From positions 55,855,208 through 55,919,207 of the forward strand of contig CM053143.1 of assembly GCA_028571685.1 (NCBI GenBank): 64,000 bases of DNA, read 5' to 3'. Position 1 is the first letter of the stretch, and every line of letters starts with the position of its first letter. Positions 45,405 to 57,000 of the stretch are shown here, one piece after another. Under the pieces are notes generated by a model. It made no database searches and was not told where the DNA came from. It saw only the letters and a list, made by a program, of their open reading frames with translations. A program made the translations under genes and the position numbers. Origin of the DNA: Heterohyrax brucei (Eukaryota > Chordata > Mammalia > Hyracoidea > Procaviidae).

Positions 45405-46061
45405 TATTTGTATGCACACATATATACACATGTATATGTGTATGTGTATATGTATATGTAAACATGAGTACATACATTGTATGTATTATATAAGGTCTTA
45501 AAACTATTTGTAGTTATATGGTAAGTATGATACAGATACTAATTATTGTTTTTAAATTTTGTGTTATTAGTTTCCTGTTCTGTGAAACAGAAGACATTGT
45601 GATTGGAGTAGTTCGTCAGCTACCAGATGAAAATATAAAATGCCTGTTGATTTGCTGGAAAAAAAAAAAATGAAGAATGTGGTATCTGCAGTCCAGTTAC
45701 CTTAATTACTGTAATGTGCCTAAACAGTAAGGCTGCCTTCTCACTGTAACTCTCTGTGCTTAAGAAATTTCATTTTGTGTGCTTTGTATTCACTACACAA
45801 GAACGAGCACTTTTTTTTAATGCAGATATATACTGCAGTTCCCTCATAAAAACTGAAAAAAATTATGAGTAAAGTATTTTAAGTTAAGATTTGATAAATG
45901 TGCATGTGCCATGGTCAAGTGTATATGAAAAGGCAGTGTTCTTTGTATTTATTTTTTTTTCTTTTTGTGTCAAAAGAAACTTTAAGGATATTGTTTCAAT
46001 CACGTTTGCATTGTTGTAGTATATGAACTATTTTCTTGTATCTTTTAAAATAATATTGCTC

Positions 46062-46067
46062 AATAAA
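46062..46067 (+). terminator. ANKRD50: Proximal poly(A) signal AATAAA
   Basis: CAATAAAGTAAATTTTGC, followed within 30 nt by a T-rich stretch (TTGTTTTATG). It would give a terminal exon of only about 500 nt. Confidence 0.5.
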
Positions 46068-46305
46068 GTAAATTTTGCAATTGTTTTATGTTCACTACAC
46101 CTTGTGCATTGGATAAAAATAAGTATGTAAATGCCATATTGAGGTAAAATGTGGTTTATTGGCAGAATTTTTTTTTTTTTTTAATACTAGTATTTTAGGG
46201 AACTGCTGTTAAATAGTTTAAATCTGGATTTACCCAGTAGAATCCTCATCTCTGCTAAAAGTGTCCAAAATGGAAACAAACAAACAAGCACCAGACTGCA
46301 GGCAG

Positions 46306-46311
46306 AATAAA
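46306..46311 (+). terminator. ANKRD50: Possible poly(A) signal AATAAA
   Basis: AGAATAAAGTTC followed by TTCTATTTCATTC. The downstream element is weaker than at the proximal and distal sites. Confidence 0.25.
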
Positions 46312-46966
46312 GTTCTATTTCATTCACTAGGATGCTATTTTACCTTCCACTCACTTACCATTCCACCTCCAAGAAGGTAGACTATCATTCCTGAGGCATG
46401 ACAATTCTCAGGGAGAAATCCATGCCATAGTTGCATGTGCGTGCAGAGGGCAATGCACCTACCTGAGGGTAGATTTTGGATCCCTGAACAATTCATTGGG
46501 CTTGCTTTGTCTCTTCCTTCCAGGTAAGGAAAATGTAACTTACTGTTATAAATCTTAGTGCTGGTTTCTCTCTGAGCTGTTCTTATTTTGTAAATCAATA
46601 CACGACCAAGAGAACCCCCGCACAAAGTCAGTTGGATCGGTTCTAATGGTTGGCTGAATCGCCATGGTGAACAGTGTGTGCTATCCTTGACAGATTATGC
46701 CTCTAACCCACCCATCGTAGCCCACAAGTAATTCTTTATTGTTATTTGATAAATAATAGTGATAGATTTGCACTTTTCTATTTACATACTCTTTCCCGTT
46801 CTTTTGACAGTTACGTGCAGGGTAGTAGCTCAGTGCCAGTGTTAAAGATGAAGTCTCTGATCAAAAAAGGGCAAAGTTGACTGGACTGGCTCACCTGAGC
46901 ATGTGGCGAACAGCCGTGGCCTCCTGGATGCACTCTAAACCAGTGATGCTAGCTTTAGATGAGTCC

Positions 46967-46988
46967 GTGTGTGTGTGTGTGTGTGTGT
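46967..46988 (+). repeat. (GT)n microsatellite in the 3'UTR
   Basis: About 11 GT units. Confidence 0.9.
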
Positions 46989-48604
46989 TAAAAGATTAGC
47001 ACAGTTATTTGGAAGCTAAGATTGTAGGTTTCATGTTTAAGTGAGCCCTGTTAAAAAACAAAACAATGAATTCTCTTATTTCCGTGTGCTGTCAATAAGG
47101 AAGAATGAAGAAAGAATTTGGAGATTTAGCACAAAGCCGTCACTTCTGCTAGAACAATCTTTATAATATGACATAGTAACAGATCAGTAACGTCATCTTA
47201 GTATATGAAGGACACATAGTGAAGCATTATACACAGAAATGTACTTGTGGCAAATACTCCACTTGAATCTCAGTGTAGGACTTTTTGTTTTTGTTTTTGT
47301 TCTTTAAAGTCTGCAAAATACATTATGTTAATGTTCTTGATAAAAGTCATAATCATGAATAGAAGATAAGTTCGGTCAATATTAAGGTGACATGGCAATA
47401 CTGTAACACGAATGTAAATGTTTCAAGTATTGAATTCTTGTCCCCATGGGACATTTATTAGATATACTTAATAGGACTCTTGCAAAGTAGCCTTAAGAGT
47501 GTCAGTAATTCTTTTAATAAATATGAACACGTCCTGTTGAACCAGTTTTACTCATGTCTCAAATACAGTACATTTGCAACACTGTAGAAGATGAAATTCT
47601 AATTTCTTAGCAGGTATATTTTTCTTCAGAAAGAGAACTCTGAAAGTTGCCAGTTTTTAGCAACCTTCAATTATTGGAATTGTATTTATTTAATTTTATT
47701 ATTTGTTACAAAAATGCACCTTGTGGCCAAAACGCAGAGATATGACTCATTCTGGAAGGGATTTATGTTTTTCAAAGAGCTGAATGTTTTCATATCCATA
47801 GTATGTACACTTGAAACAGTCGATAGGAAGAGAACCTATTGGAAAAAATATGCTTTTCAAACGTAAGTGCTCCTCTGGATGTTTTTATATAAATTATTTT
47901 TTAGAATAGGTCATAAATGGCTTTCAGTTAGGATAAGTATGATGAGGGTGCCCAGAGACACCCTGCTTTGCTTATTTGTTTCTGTGGGGGCTTTAATGTC
48001 ATGACTGAAAATGCCTTCTGTTCCATTAAGAAGAGCAAATGTGGTTCCCCAGGTATGAAACTCTTAAATAGCTATTTTTGAAATGAAAATGTTTAAATTT
48101 TGTAAATCAGCTGTTGCCACTTATACAACTATGATGTCATGTGCTTCTAACATTTTTATAACTTTGCATCTGTTCCGATTCTCTAAGTGTCATGGGTTGG
48201 TAATAAGGGAAGTGATTAAAAATATAGTAACTAAAAAATCCGAGTGTTCATAGGAACGGTCTTGGAAGGAGAATTGACCAGAACTCATTAGTGCACACTG
48301 CAGTGTGGACCCTGTCTTTTGTCCCTCGTCTCCTCCTGACTCCAGTGGAACAGTTAGTAAAAAAGAGTCCACTACCTATAAAACAGAAGTACCTGTCCCA
48401 ATATTATTTTGGCTCTGCAAATGTTTGTTTGGTTTAATGTCCTCCATTGACACTTTTCAGCAAATGTAGTTGCAGACAAAAGCTTTCTTTTGGGGGTTTA
48501 GGGTCTGTAAATAGCCTAAACTGTACATTGAATTTCACATTGTAAAAGTTATTTTATTCCTTGTATTATATTATGCAAAAATCCCTATGTATATGAAAAG
48601 GCAT

Positions 48605-48610
48605 AATAAA
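48605..48610 (+). terminator. ANKRD50: Distal poly(A) signal AATAAA
   Basis: CATAATAAATATATTTGC, then a possible cleavage site near 48,625 (TTTACAG) and a TTGTTTTAATTTT-type downstream element. It is the last AATAAA before SINE-bearing intergenic sequence resumes at 48,988, so it is the best candidate for the gene's end. Confidence 0.55.
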
Positions 48611-48630
48611 TATATTTGCTTTACAGAGGA

Positions 48631-48987
48631 TATCTTGTTTTAATTTTATGCTTGGGCCTATAGAACGTGCAGAACTTGCTTCATTTTGCTTTTTCTTTTA
48701 AGTTGTTTTAAATAAATACTAAGCACATGATTTCACAATACTTCTCAGAGAAAAATATTAGGTATAAGATGTCCAAAAGAAAGTGTTAAAATGATTAATC
48801 TGACTTTTTAAAGCTTTGATGCAAATTTAATGTTCTTTCTTTTCCTCTCGTTTGATAATATATCTCACATGTCGGGTTTCATAACACATTCACAGTAATT
48901 AAAAAATTATGTCCATGTGTGCTCCTTTGATGGTTAGAATATCATGGCCATTTTACATTGAAGGCTTTTAGGTTGTGTTACAAACGT
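48631..48987. other. Downstream flank of ANKRD50
   Basis: AT-rich, no repeat recognised; further AATAAA-like strings occur near 48,709. Confidence 0.4.
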
Positions 48988-49162
48988 GGGAAGCACTGGT
49001 GTGGGTTAGAGCTATGGCTGCTAACTAAAAGATTGGCAGTTGAAATTCACCAGGCACTCCTTCTAAAATGTGAGACAGTTCTACTCTGCCCTGTAGGGTT
49101 GCTATGAGTCAGAATCAACTCAATGGCAATGCAATTTTTGTTTGGGCTTTTGTTTGTTTTTT
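48988..49162 (+). repeat. AfroSINE, sense
   Basis: GGGAAGCACTGGTGTGGGTT to AATCAACTCAATGGCAATGC. It is the first SINE after a gap of more than 9 kb. Confidence 0.92.
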
Positions 49163-49290
49163 GGTTATTACATATGTGATCATCTTCTATATAAAATGAC
49201 TGTGTTAGTCATTCAGTACTCAGTAAACTTGAATCACTTCTTCATCACCTGTCTCTTGTCTAAAGAACACAACGGCATGTATAGATCATA

Positions 49291-49838
49291 CAAGATCTGA
49301 CAGCTAAGTCCATGAACTTAATTGTTTTAAGTGCTACATGCCTCAGTGCTGTATATCACTATGGTCACCGTTGAAGTACTGCCCTTGGGAAGCTATACAG
49401 TGATGCCAGTACCTAATCCACCCCTCAAAGCAATTTTGGAATGCTTTCTGGAATGGCCCTTGTGCATGGTGTCACGGTGGCAAGTTCCCAAACTTTACAG
49501 TTTTCTGGGGGGAAGGTTTTAGCCAGTAAACATAACTATTGGAACACCTTCCCTACTCACCTGATCTGGCTCCCAGTGACTTTGCTCTATACCCAACAAT
49601 AAAGGAAATACTGAAAGGAAGACATTTTCATGACATTCAGGATATCAAGGGTAATATGAGGACAGCTCTGATGGCCATTGAGGAGAACAGTTCCAAAATT
49701 GCTTTGAAGGGTGGGCCAGACTCTGGCATTAGTGTGTTGCTACCCAATGGGAGCATTTTGAGGGTGACTTTAGTGATATTCAGCACAGAAGTATGCAGCA
49801 CTTTTTCTGTGGTGAGTTTGTGAACTTAATAGTCCTTG
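49291..49838 (+). mobile_element. Fold-back mariner-derived element, copy 2
   Basis: TA at 49,289-49,290 precedes CAAGATCTGACAGCTAAG, and the right end is the inverted counterpart CTTAATAGTCCTTG. The plus strand carries the transposase 3' half, with Y-S-P-D-L-A-P-S-D-F near 49,555. One frameshift lies before the F-Q-N-C-F-E-G-W block near 49,693. The left arm is an inverted copy of that same 3' end. The interior junction matches copy 1. Confidence 0.8.
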
Positions 49839-50730
49839 TGTGAGCCCATAAGGTTTCTGAAAAGGCCAGTGGGGTATTTTTTTGTTCATTTTATAATTGC
49901 AGTGTTGTTCTGCAATAGTTTGCTTATTCATTTTTTTCCATAAACTTGGGGTAATAATATTTTGACAGATTAATAGCATAATAGCAAAATGTTTAAACAA
50001 AAATAGGTAGTGTCTAGAAGAATTTTAAATAGAGTGGTTGGCTAATGTGTATGTGGTGGTCCAGGGAAATACACTCTGAGAATTTGGCAAAGATGAAATG
50101 TTTTCACCCTTTTGCCCTAGCTGTTGGAACAATTCCAACTAGTAGTAATGAAGAATACTGAAAGATTGGATGGCTGAGTTTCTGGGAAAGTTTCATCACA
50201 AATAACAAGCACCAATCTTAAATATATGGCTTCTGCTTGTCAGTGTTGCTGTTATGATAAAATAGAAATTATCCAATTTTGAAATGAGGCCATTTCGGAC
50301 TTTCTTCATGTTTAGATTTGCAATCTTAAATGTACTGTATCATTACCACATTGGCAAAATTAATCTAAATTCAGAGATTCTTCAAAGAATACATTTGCAG
50401 TATTTAGAAGAGCCCTGTGTACTTCACAGTGTTTAAGATGCGTGAAAGTTGGTACACTAATGTTTTCCAATAGAATTCATGTTATTATTTTTAATGACTG
50501 TGTCAGCTACTCTATTTGGTTGCAATCTTGTGTTGAAACACATATACAGGGAAAAAACACAAATCCTAAGTTACCATGCTGTAGATTTTTACAAATTGAA
50601 CATACCACCTTAAGCAAGATGTAGTTCATTGTCATAGTCTCAGGAAACTTGGCTACTTCCCAGATGTTATTTCCAACAAACAAATCTGCTAGTCTGATTT
50701 CAACCATTGTATAGTAGTAGAGGAGACCCC
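49839..50730. other. Intergenic, no feature recognised
   Basis: AT-rich; unassigned. Confidence 0.35.
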
Positions 50731-50824
50731 AGTGGCATAGGCTGTTTTTTAACTTTATATAAATGCGGTCAAACAGTATGTCATGTTTGTGCTGGTATCT
50801 TTCACCTTAATCATTAAACCAAAA

Positions 50825-51025
50825 AATCACACTCATGGCTGTCGAGTTGATTCCAATTCATGGTGGTGCTGCGTGTTGCAGAGTAGAACAGCTTCAGAGC
50901 ATTTTCTTGGCTGTTTGCTTTATGGGAGGAGCTCGTCAAGCCTTTCTCCAAAGTACCACTGGGTAAGTGAACCATCAAACTTGAGGAGAGTAGTGGAGGC
51001 AAACTGGGCCACCCAGGGACTTCTT
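50825..51025 (-). repeat. AfroSINE, antisense, long subtype
   Basis: ACACTCATGGCTGTCGAGTT, GATTCCAATTCATGGTGGTG, TTCTTGGCTGTTTGCTTTAT and GGGCCACCCAGGGACTTCT. Open frames on both strands here are chance products. Confidence 0.88.
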
Positions 51026-51546
51026 TTAAAACTATGTGCATGCAATCCATCTACAGTAAGTAGCAGTGGTTTACTCTTCTCCACTGTTGCATAGTGGTGG
51101 GTGTTTTTTAATTTGCTATATAATATTCTAGTATGTGAATACACCATAATTTTTTTCAGTGTATTTTACTTCTTATATACATTTGAGTTGTTTACAGTTT
51201 GGGGCTTTTAAGAATTGCTGTACACAGTAACATTTTTGTACATTTCTTTAGGTGCATCTATTTGCAGGCATCTATATGCATCCATTTCTTTTTAATACAT
51301 CAGTATGAGTGAAATTATTTGGTCTTACGGTCTACGGTATGATCAACTTCAGTAGTTAGTGCTGAACAGTTTTCCAAAGTGTTTCTGTACCAGCAGTACA
51401 AGAGCATTTCAGTTGCTCTACATCCTAGTCAACAGTCTGTATAATTTTATTTTTTATTCCTCTGATGGCATTCTAGTGCACATATTCCTCACTTATCAAC
51501 TGTCTCATTATCTGACTTTTCACATTTACAACCATAGCAAAATATA

Positions 51547-51870
51547 TTAGTTATCTAGCACTGCTATAACAGAAATACTACAGGTAGATGGTTTCAACAA
51601 ACAGAAGTTTACTCTTACGATCTAGTAGACTAAAAGTTCAAATTCAGGAATCAGTTCCAGAGGCAGGTCTTTTCCCTGTGTCAGACCTAGAGGAAATTCT
51701 TAGCATAGAGACCCTGAATCCAGAGAATAAACTCGTCTCCTAACACTACTTTTGGTGATGTAAGGTTCCCAATTCCCTCTTCCTGATTTCTCTGTTTTGT
51801 ATGTCAAAAGAGATTGATTTTAAGACAGGACCTAATCTTGTTGACTGAGTTCTGCCTCCTTAACTGTCTA
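51547..51870 (-). mobile_element. MaLR-type LTR copy A, antisense, truncated
   Basis: TTAGTTATCTAGCACTGCTA, TAACAGAAATACTACAGGTA and GATGGTTTCAACAAACAGAA match the 3' end of the LTR at 59,364-59,890 in antisense. The other end is not recognisable. Confidence 0.6.
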
Positions 51871-52340
51871 AATTTCCCAAGGTTCCTGCTCCAGCCTGCA
51901 TACCACCAAAGTGGGGTTTCTGTTTGTGGCCCCAAGCAGGGTTTGCATCGTTTGAATTTGGTGCCCCGGAAGGCTAAATTTGGCTCCAAAACGTGCAGGG
52001 CAGACAAGAATCCCGAAAGCAGCACAGAATCCGAAGAACTGTGTCCTCACGGGACTCTGGACCTGAGTTCCACTGCAGGGGAAGGGTTTCTCAAACACAT
52101 CACTGCACCTGGGCTCGTTTAAATGCCGAGAATTCCTTTCCAGTGTTGTCTGGATCTCCAAATACTTGCCTGGGAGGGCTCCTAGTTTGGGATTTCAGGG
52201 GTGCCAATCCCTACCTCCCGGTCACTGGAGGACATAAAAGCTCCCTGCTGAGGGCAGAGGATAGAGCTTGTGGTCTTCCCACTGCTGCTCCTTTGTGCAA
52301 ACAGTAAGTTTCCACTTTCTGTTCCCTTGCAACTGATGGG
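51871..52340 (+). promoter_or_regulatory. GC-rich LTR-like stretch with TATA-type promoter and possible splice donor
   Basis: A TATA-like ACATAAAAGCTCC lies near 52,231, after a GC-rich upstream part. About 65-70 nt downstream is GCAAACAGTAAGTTTCC, a possible 5' splice site. The stretch carries overlapping open frames of about 100 codons on both strands, as GC-rich LTRs often do. Family not identified and function unproven. Confidence 0.35.
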
Positions 52341-52740
52341 ATGGTGTCTGCCTTATTTCAATCAACTAATGAGGCAGCACAAGAACCAGAATTTGGTAAC
52401 ATCAAGGGTACCGAATGACAGTTGTCCTTTCTTAGCTACGTGGTTTTAAATATTACCTAACAGTGTGTAGGTTGTCTTTTGTTTTCACATGGTCTTTGGC
52501 AGGGCAATTTTTTTTTATTTTGCTGTGGTCCAACTTATCAATTTTTTTCTATTACTGATTATGTTTTATGATGTCCAATCTAAAAACTGCTTATCTGTAG
52601 ATCTCAAAGATTTTTCTCATTTTTTTCTAAATATTTTATAGTTTTTACATTTTTCATTTGAATCTGTGATACATTTTAAAATAACTTTCATATACACTGT
52701 GAGATTTAGGTCTTGTAAAAGTGGCATGATGGGGACAGGA

Positions 52741-53115
52741 GACTCACCATCACCATCAGCCCAAGGTTGACCCCTGTGAGGTAGAAGTCGGACATACTAC
52801 CTCTCTCCAAACTTGGTACCAATTCTGATACTAGCTGTCCTTCCACAGTACTCTCTACTTAACTCTGCTGGGTTCAATAATTCATTGCAGTGGCCACACA
52901 GAACCAACAGAAATATAGTTACAGGTTGATTAGGGAAGTAACAGGCTCACCTTGGGATCAGGAACCAGAAGCATATAGGCATGATCTGGAAAGCTCCCTG
53001 CAAGTAGAGAGTACACTCCTCCCTTTCCCAGTGCAAGACAGCTTCTCAGCTCCTCTCAGCCATGCAGAACTCCTCTTGGTGTCCTCAGGATAGGTCCCCA
53101 TTCTTGGCCCTCCAG
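52741..53115. repeat. Probable second LTR-like stretch
   Basis: GGGTTCAATAATTCATTGCA, GTGGCCACACAGAACC, TTACAGGTTGATTAGGG and CACCTTGGGATCAGGAACC resemble ERVL-type LTR sequence. Orientation and family are uncertain. Confidence 0.3.
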
Positions 53116-53343
53116 TGTCACTCCATCTCACTAAACACACACACACACACCTGTCTCATCTTTGTTTGTCTGCAGATAAGTGCCTTGAGGCACCCGACTC
53201 CATGAGGAAGCTAAAAGGCTCTGCCCTCTCTCTATACTGGCCTGGAAACCACATCACTGCCTGTCTCCTGGTTTCTGCCATCTCACATTACTACTGCCCA
53301 CCATGTTATTGCTTACTCTGTCTCCTGGGTCTTGAAAGTTCTT

Positions 53344-53700
53344 GTCTTAGTCGTCTTCCGCTGCTCCAACAGAAATACCACAAATGGATGACTTTAGAAA
53401 GAAAAGTTTATTCTTACACAGTCCAGTAGCCTACAGGTCCAAAATCAGGATATTAACTTCAGAGGAAGGCTATCTTTCTCTGTTGGTTCTGGAGAAAGGT
53501 ATTTGTGTTCCGTCAGTCCCTCTTTGCTCTGAGAGAATCTTGGCTAGGAACCTCAGGTCTGAAGGATGCACTGTGCTCCTGGTGCTGCTTTGTAGATGGT
53601 ATGAGGTTCCCACTCTCTGCTTGCTTCCCTTTCTTTTTATCTCTTGTAGAATGAATGACCGTGCAAGTTACACTCCAGGGAAAGTCTCTACACTGGAGCT
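53344..53700 (-). mobile_element. MaLR-type LTR copy B, antisense, truncated
   Basis: TGTCTTAGTCGTCTTCCGCT, AACAGAAATACCACAAATGG, AACCTCAGGTCTGAAGGATG and CCCACTCTCTGCTTGCTTCC are near-parallel to the copy at 59.4 kb. It is cut off at about 53,700, where RTE sequence begins. Confidence 0.75.
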
Positions 53701-54025
53701 TTTGAATGATCTTCAGCAAATTTTACTCACATATGATATTAATGATATTGTTTAATAACTTCGACAGTCGGTTAGATCACTTTTTTTAGGAATGGGCATA
53801 AATGTGGATCTCTTCCAGTCAATTGACCAGACAGCTGTCTTCTAAGTTTCTTGGCATAGACAAGTGAGAACTTCTAGCACTGCTAGAATCTAAAGATTAT
53901 CCTTTAGAATCCTTCACTATTGCAACTCAAAACTTGAATTTTTCTTCAGTTCTTCCAGTTGGAGAAATGTGGAGTGTGTTCTTCTCTTTGATTGTCTGTC
54001 TCCAGGTCTCTGCATATGCCAGTAG
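53701..54025 (-). mobile_element. RTE (BovB-type) LINE, internal fragment, antisense
   Basis: TTTGAATGATCTTCAGCAAA, GATATTAATGATATTGTTTA, AGACAGCTGTCTTCTAAG, GAATCCTTCACTATTGCAAC. It has neither RTE end and an internal deletion near 53,885. Confidence 0.8.
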
Positions 54026-54029
54026 AACA

Positions 54030-57000
54030 CGTTAGCATACAAAGATGCGCTTAGTTTTCACATGTGATCTTGCTGAACTCATTTGGTTTTTGTTTGATTT
54101 TTAGTCTTTTTTTGCATGAAAAGGCTTTTTTGAAAGAATAAAAGTTTTAGAAATAAAAATTACCACTTGTTACCATGCTTAAGGAGAATTTATCCAGTCT
54201 TCTGCATTAATCATGATATTAGCTGTACATATTCATAGATATCCTTAATCATTTAGAGGGTATTTCCTTCTTTCCTAATTAGTGAAAACTTTTTAATCAT
54301 GAGTGACTATTGAATTTTATAAAGCATTTTTTCTTCATTTATTGAAATGATCACATACTTGATTCTTTAACAAATCCTATTTGGTTATATTATTCTTTAT
54401 ATATGTTGCTAAACTTGATTTGCAATTGTGTCTATATTCATAAGGATTATTAGTTCATAGTTTTCTTTTTTTACAATATCTTTGATTGGACTTAGAATGA
54501 GTAATGCTGGCCTCAACAAATTAATTTAGGAGTTTTTATTCCTCTTCTGTTTTCTGGAATTATATTTGTGTAGAAGTGGTGATGCCTATCTTCATTTAGG
54601 CATAATTTACCAGTGAAGCCATCTAGTCCTGGAGTTTTCTTTTCAAGAAAATTTTTAAAAATTCTTACCTGTTTTTTGAGCTTTGGTAGTATTTGTATTT
54701 AAATGAATTGTCTATTTTTCTTAAGATAATAAATGTATTCACCTAAAAGTATTCACAATATTCTCTTATTATCTTTTTTATATCTGTAGGGTATGTAGTG
54801 ATATCTCTTCTTTCATTTCTGATGGCAATTTGTGTCTTCTGTTTTTTTCTCTCCCTATCATCCATGCCAGATATTTATGGATTTCATTGACACTTTCAAA
54901 GCAGCAGCTTTTGGTTTCATTAATTTTCTCTCGTGTTTTCTCTCTGTCTTTAACTTTACTGAATTCAGCTTTTGCATTATTATTTTCTGCTTTCTACTGG
55001 CTTTGTATTTAATTTGCTTTCCTTTTTCTAGTTGCTTAGATGGAAGATGAAATCATGGATCATCAAATTGTAGCCTGGGGGGGGCAGAATTCAGAACACT
55101 ACCCCTTTTAATAGATAAATTTTTATATTACAATGCAGCCTCAGCCAAAATGTACATATTTCCTGTGATTACTTTCAACTTGCAAAGGCATAGGTGAGTA
55201 GTTGCAACAGAGATTAGAAGATCAGTTAAGTCAGAAACGTTTGCTGTGTTTTCCTTTAGAGAAAGTGTTTTCCAATACCCAGTTGAGATTATTGATTTTA
55301 AATCTCTCTTGATTTTTTTATATAGTCACTTACTACTATAGATTTCCTTCTAAGTACTGTTGTAACCTTATCTTATAAATGTTAGCATTTTTTTATAAAT
55401 CATTTGCATTCAGTTCAAAATGTTTTCTGATTACCCTGTAATTTCTTTTTTAGAACCAAGGGTTATTTAGGAATAGATTGTTTATTTTTCAAATATTTGG
55501 GTATTCTATAAAGTATCTTTTTGGAAAGATGCATCATGATTATTTCTTCCTACTTCATTTAATTATTGTCAGAGAACAGACTTTGCATGATTACAGTCTT
55601 TTTAATTTGTCAGAATTTGTTTTGTGGTACAAAATATGGTCTATCTTGGTGAATGTTCCATGTAAAATTGAAAAGAATGCTTATGATACTTTTTATTGCT
55701 GTTTCAAGTGTTCTATATATATTGATTATGCAAAATGAATTAATAGAATTGTTCAGTTCTTTCCTACTTTTTTTTTTTTGTCTATTTGTTCGTTCATTTC
55801 CTGAGAGATATGTTTTGCAACTTTTAATCATAATTGTGAGTTTGTCTTTCACTTTCCAGGTCTTGTAAATTTTATATATGAATTTAGAAACTTGTGCTGT
55901 CTTGCTGAACTGATCTCTATTGTTTAATATCTCCTTTCATCCCTGGTAAAATTGCTTTTACTGAAGTTTTTTTTAATATTAATGAAGCTACTCCAACTCT
56001 CTCTTGACTTTTTAAATCTTTTTTTTCTAGTATATGTTTTCCATCATTTTAGTTTTTGTTGTTTTTGTTACAAAAAATTAGATAAAAAATTATTTTCCAA
56101 ATAAGTATTGTTCAGTGTGTAGTTCAGTGACTCCAATTATATCAGTCGTGATTGTGCAACCATCAACACAGATTCCATCCTTTTATTTTTCCACCTTATC
56201 TATTTTTTTTAATATTTTAAAAATATTTCTTGTAGATATTCTCTAGTCAGTTCTTGATTTTTTTAAATAAATCCAGCTAATAGTCTGTGCCTTTCAGCTG
56301 GAATGCTAGGCTGTTTCCATGTAACATAAGTGTTCATATACTTGAGCTTAAGTCTATCATCTTACCATTCCCCCACCCCCATTTTTTGTCCCTTTTTTCC
56401 TCTTATCCCGTTTCATTTTGGAATGGGTATTACTTGTGATTATATTCTGTCCTCATTATTGGTTTATTATTTGTAGCTTTAATTTTTTGGTGGTTGCTCT
56501 AGGCTTTATTTACATGTGATTAACTTGTCACATTGTACCTTCAGATAAAAATACACTTCACCTATAATGTGTGAACCTTATAACAGTATATTTCCACTTT
56601 CTCTTTGATACGAATTTTGCCATTGTTTTTACATATTTCACATGAACATGTGATATAAACTATACTATGTGTTGTTACTATTTTTGCTCTAGAAGTTTAA
56701 TACTTGTAAAGATTTAAAAACAAGAAAACAACTCCGTAACTAGAAGTTTCTTTGTTTTTGAATCCAAATTTCCATCTGCTATCATGTTTTTTCTACTTCA
56801 AAAATTCTTATGGCCCATATTTGCTGGGAATGCTTTCTCTTACCTTTGGTTTGTTTGAAAGTATTTTCATTTTACTTGTATTTTTGAAAAATATTTTCAC
56901 TGAGTATATGATTCTGTGTTACTATACGTATTTTTTCTTTTAGTACTTTAGACATGTTTCATTGTCTCCTGGCTTCAAATGTTTCTGGTAAGAAGAATGT

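Larger units (their letters stand above)
43590..45570 (+). other. ANKRD50: Probable 3'UTR intron of ANKRD50
   Basis: Inferred from the donor at 43,590 and a T-rich acceptor ending GTTATTAG at 45,570. The interval holds unassigned AT-rich sequence, a (TA)n run and a mariner-derived element, whereas the sequence after 45,571 is repeat-free and 3'UTR-like. If the donor is not used, the whole stretch is 3'UTR. Confidence 0.45.
45571..48630 (+). other. ANKRD50: ANKRD50 terminal exon, 3'UTR with several poly(A) signals
   Basis: About 3 kb with no AfroSINE, LINE or LTR that I can recognise, in a locus averaging roughly one SINE per 1.5 kb. It ends in AT-rich sequence with AATAAA at 48,605. Together with the intact reading frame upstream this suggests a conserved long 3'UTR. 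The 5' boundary depends on the inferred intron. Confidence 0.6.
50731..52740 (-). mobile_element. Old L1 LINE 3' part, antisense, broken by a SINE and LTRs
   Basis: L1 3' phrases appear at 50,745-50,825, 51,100-51,545 (TTTCCAAAGTGTTTCTGTAC, CTACATCCTAGTCAACAG) and 52,440-52,740 (TATTTTGCTGTGGTCCAACT). They probably belong to the same insertion that continues at 54,030. Confidence 0.6.

Noticed and set aside
49539..49823. Transposase-like open frame as a domesticated gene
   Set aside because: It covers only the C-terminal third, has a frameshift before the conserved terminal block, and lies in a non-autonomous fold-back element.
50814..52307. Overlapping open frames of 75-104 codons on both strands
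   Set aside because: They fall in a SINE and in GC-rich LTR-like DNA where stop codons are rare. I see no similarity to known proteins.
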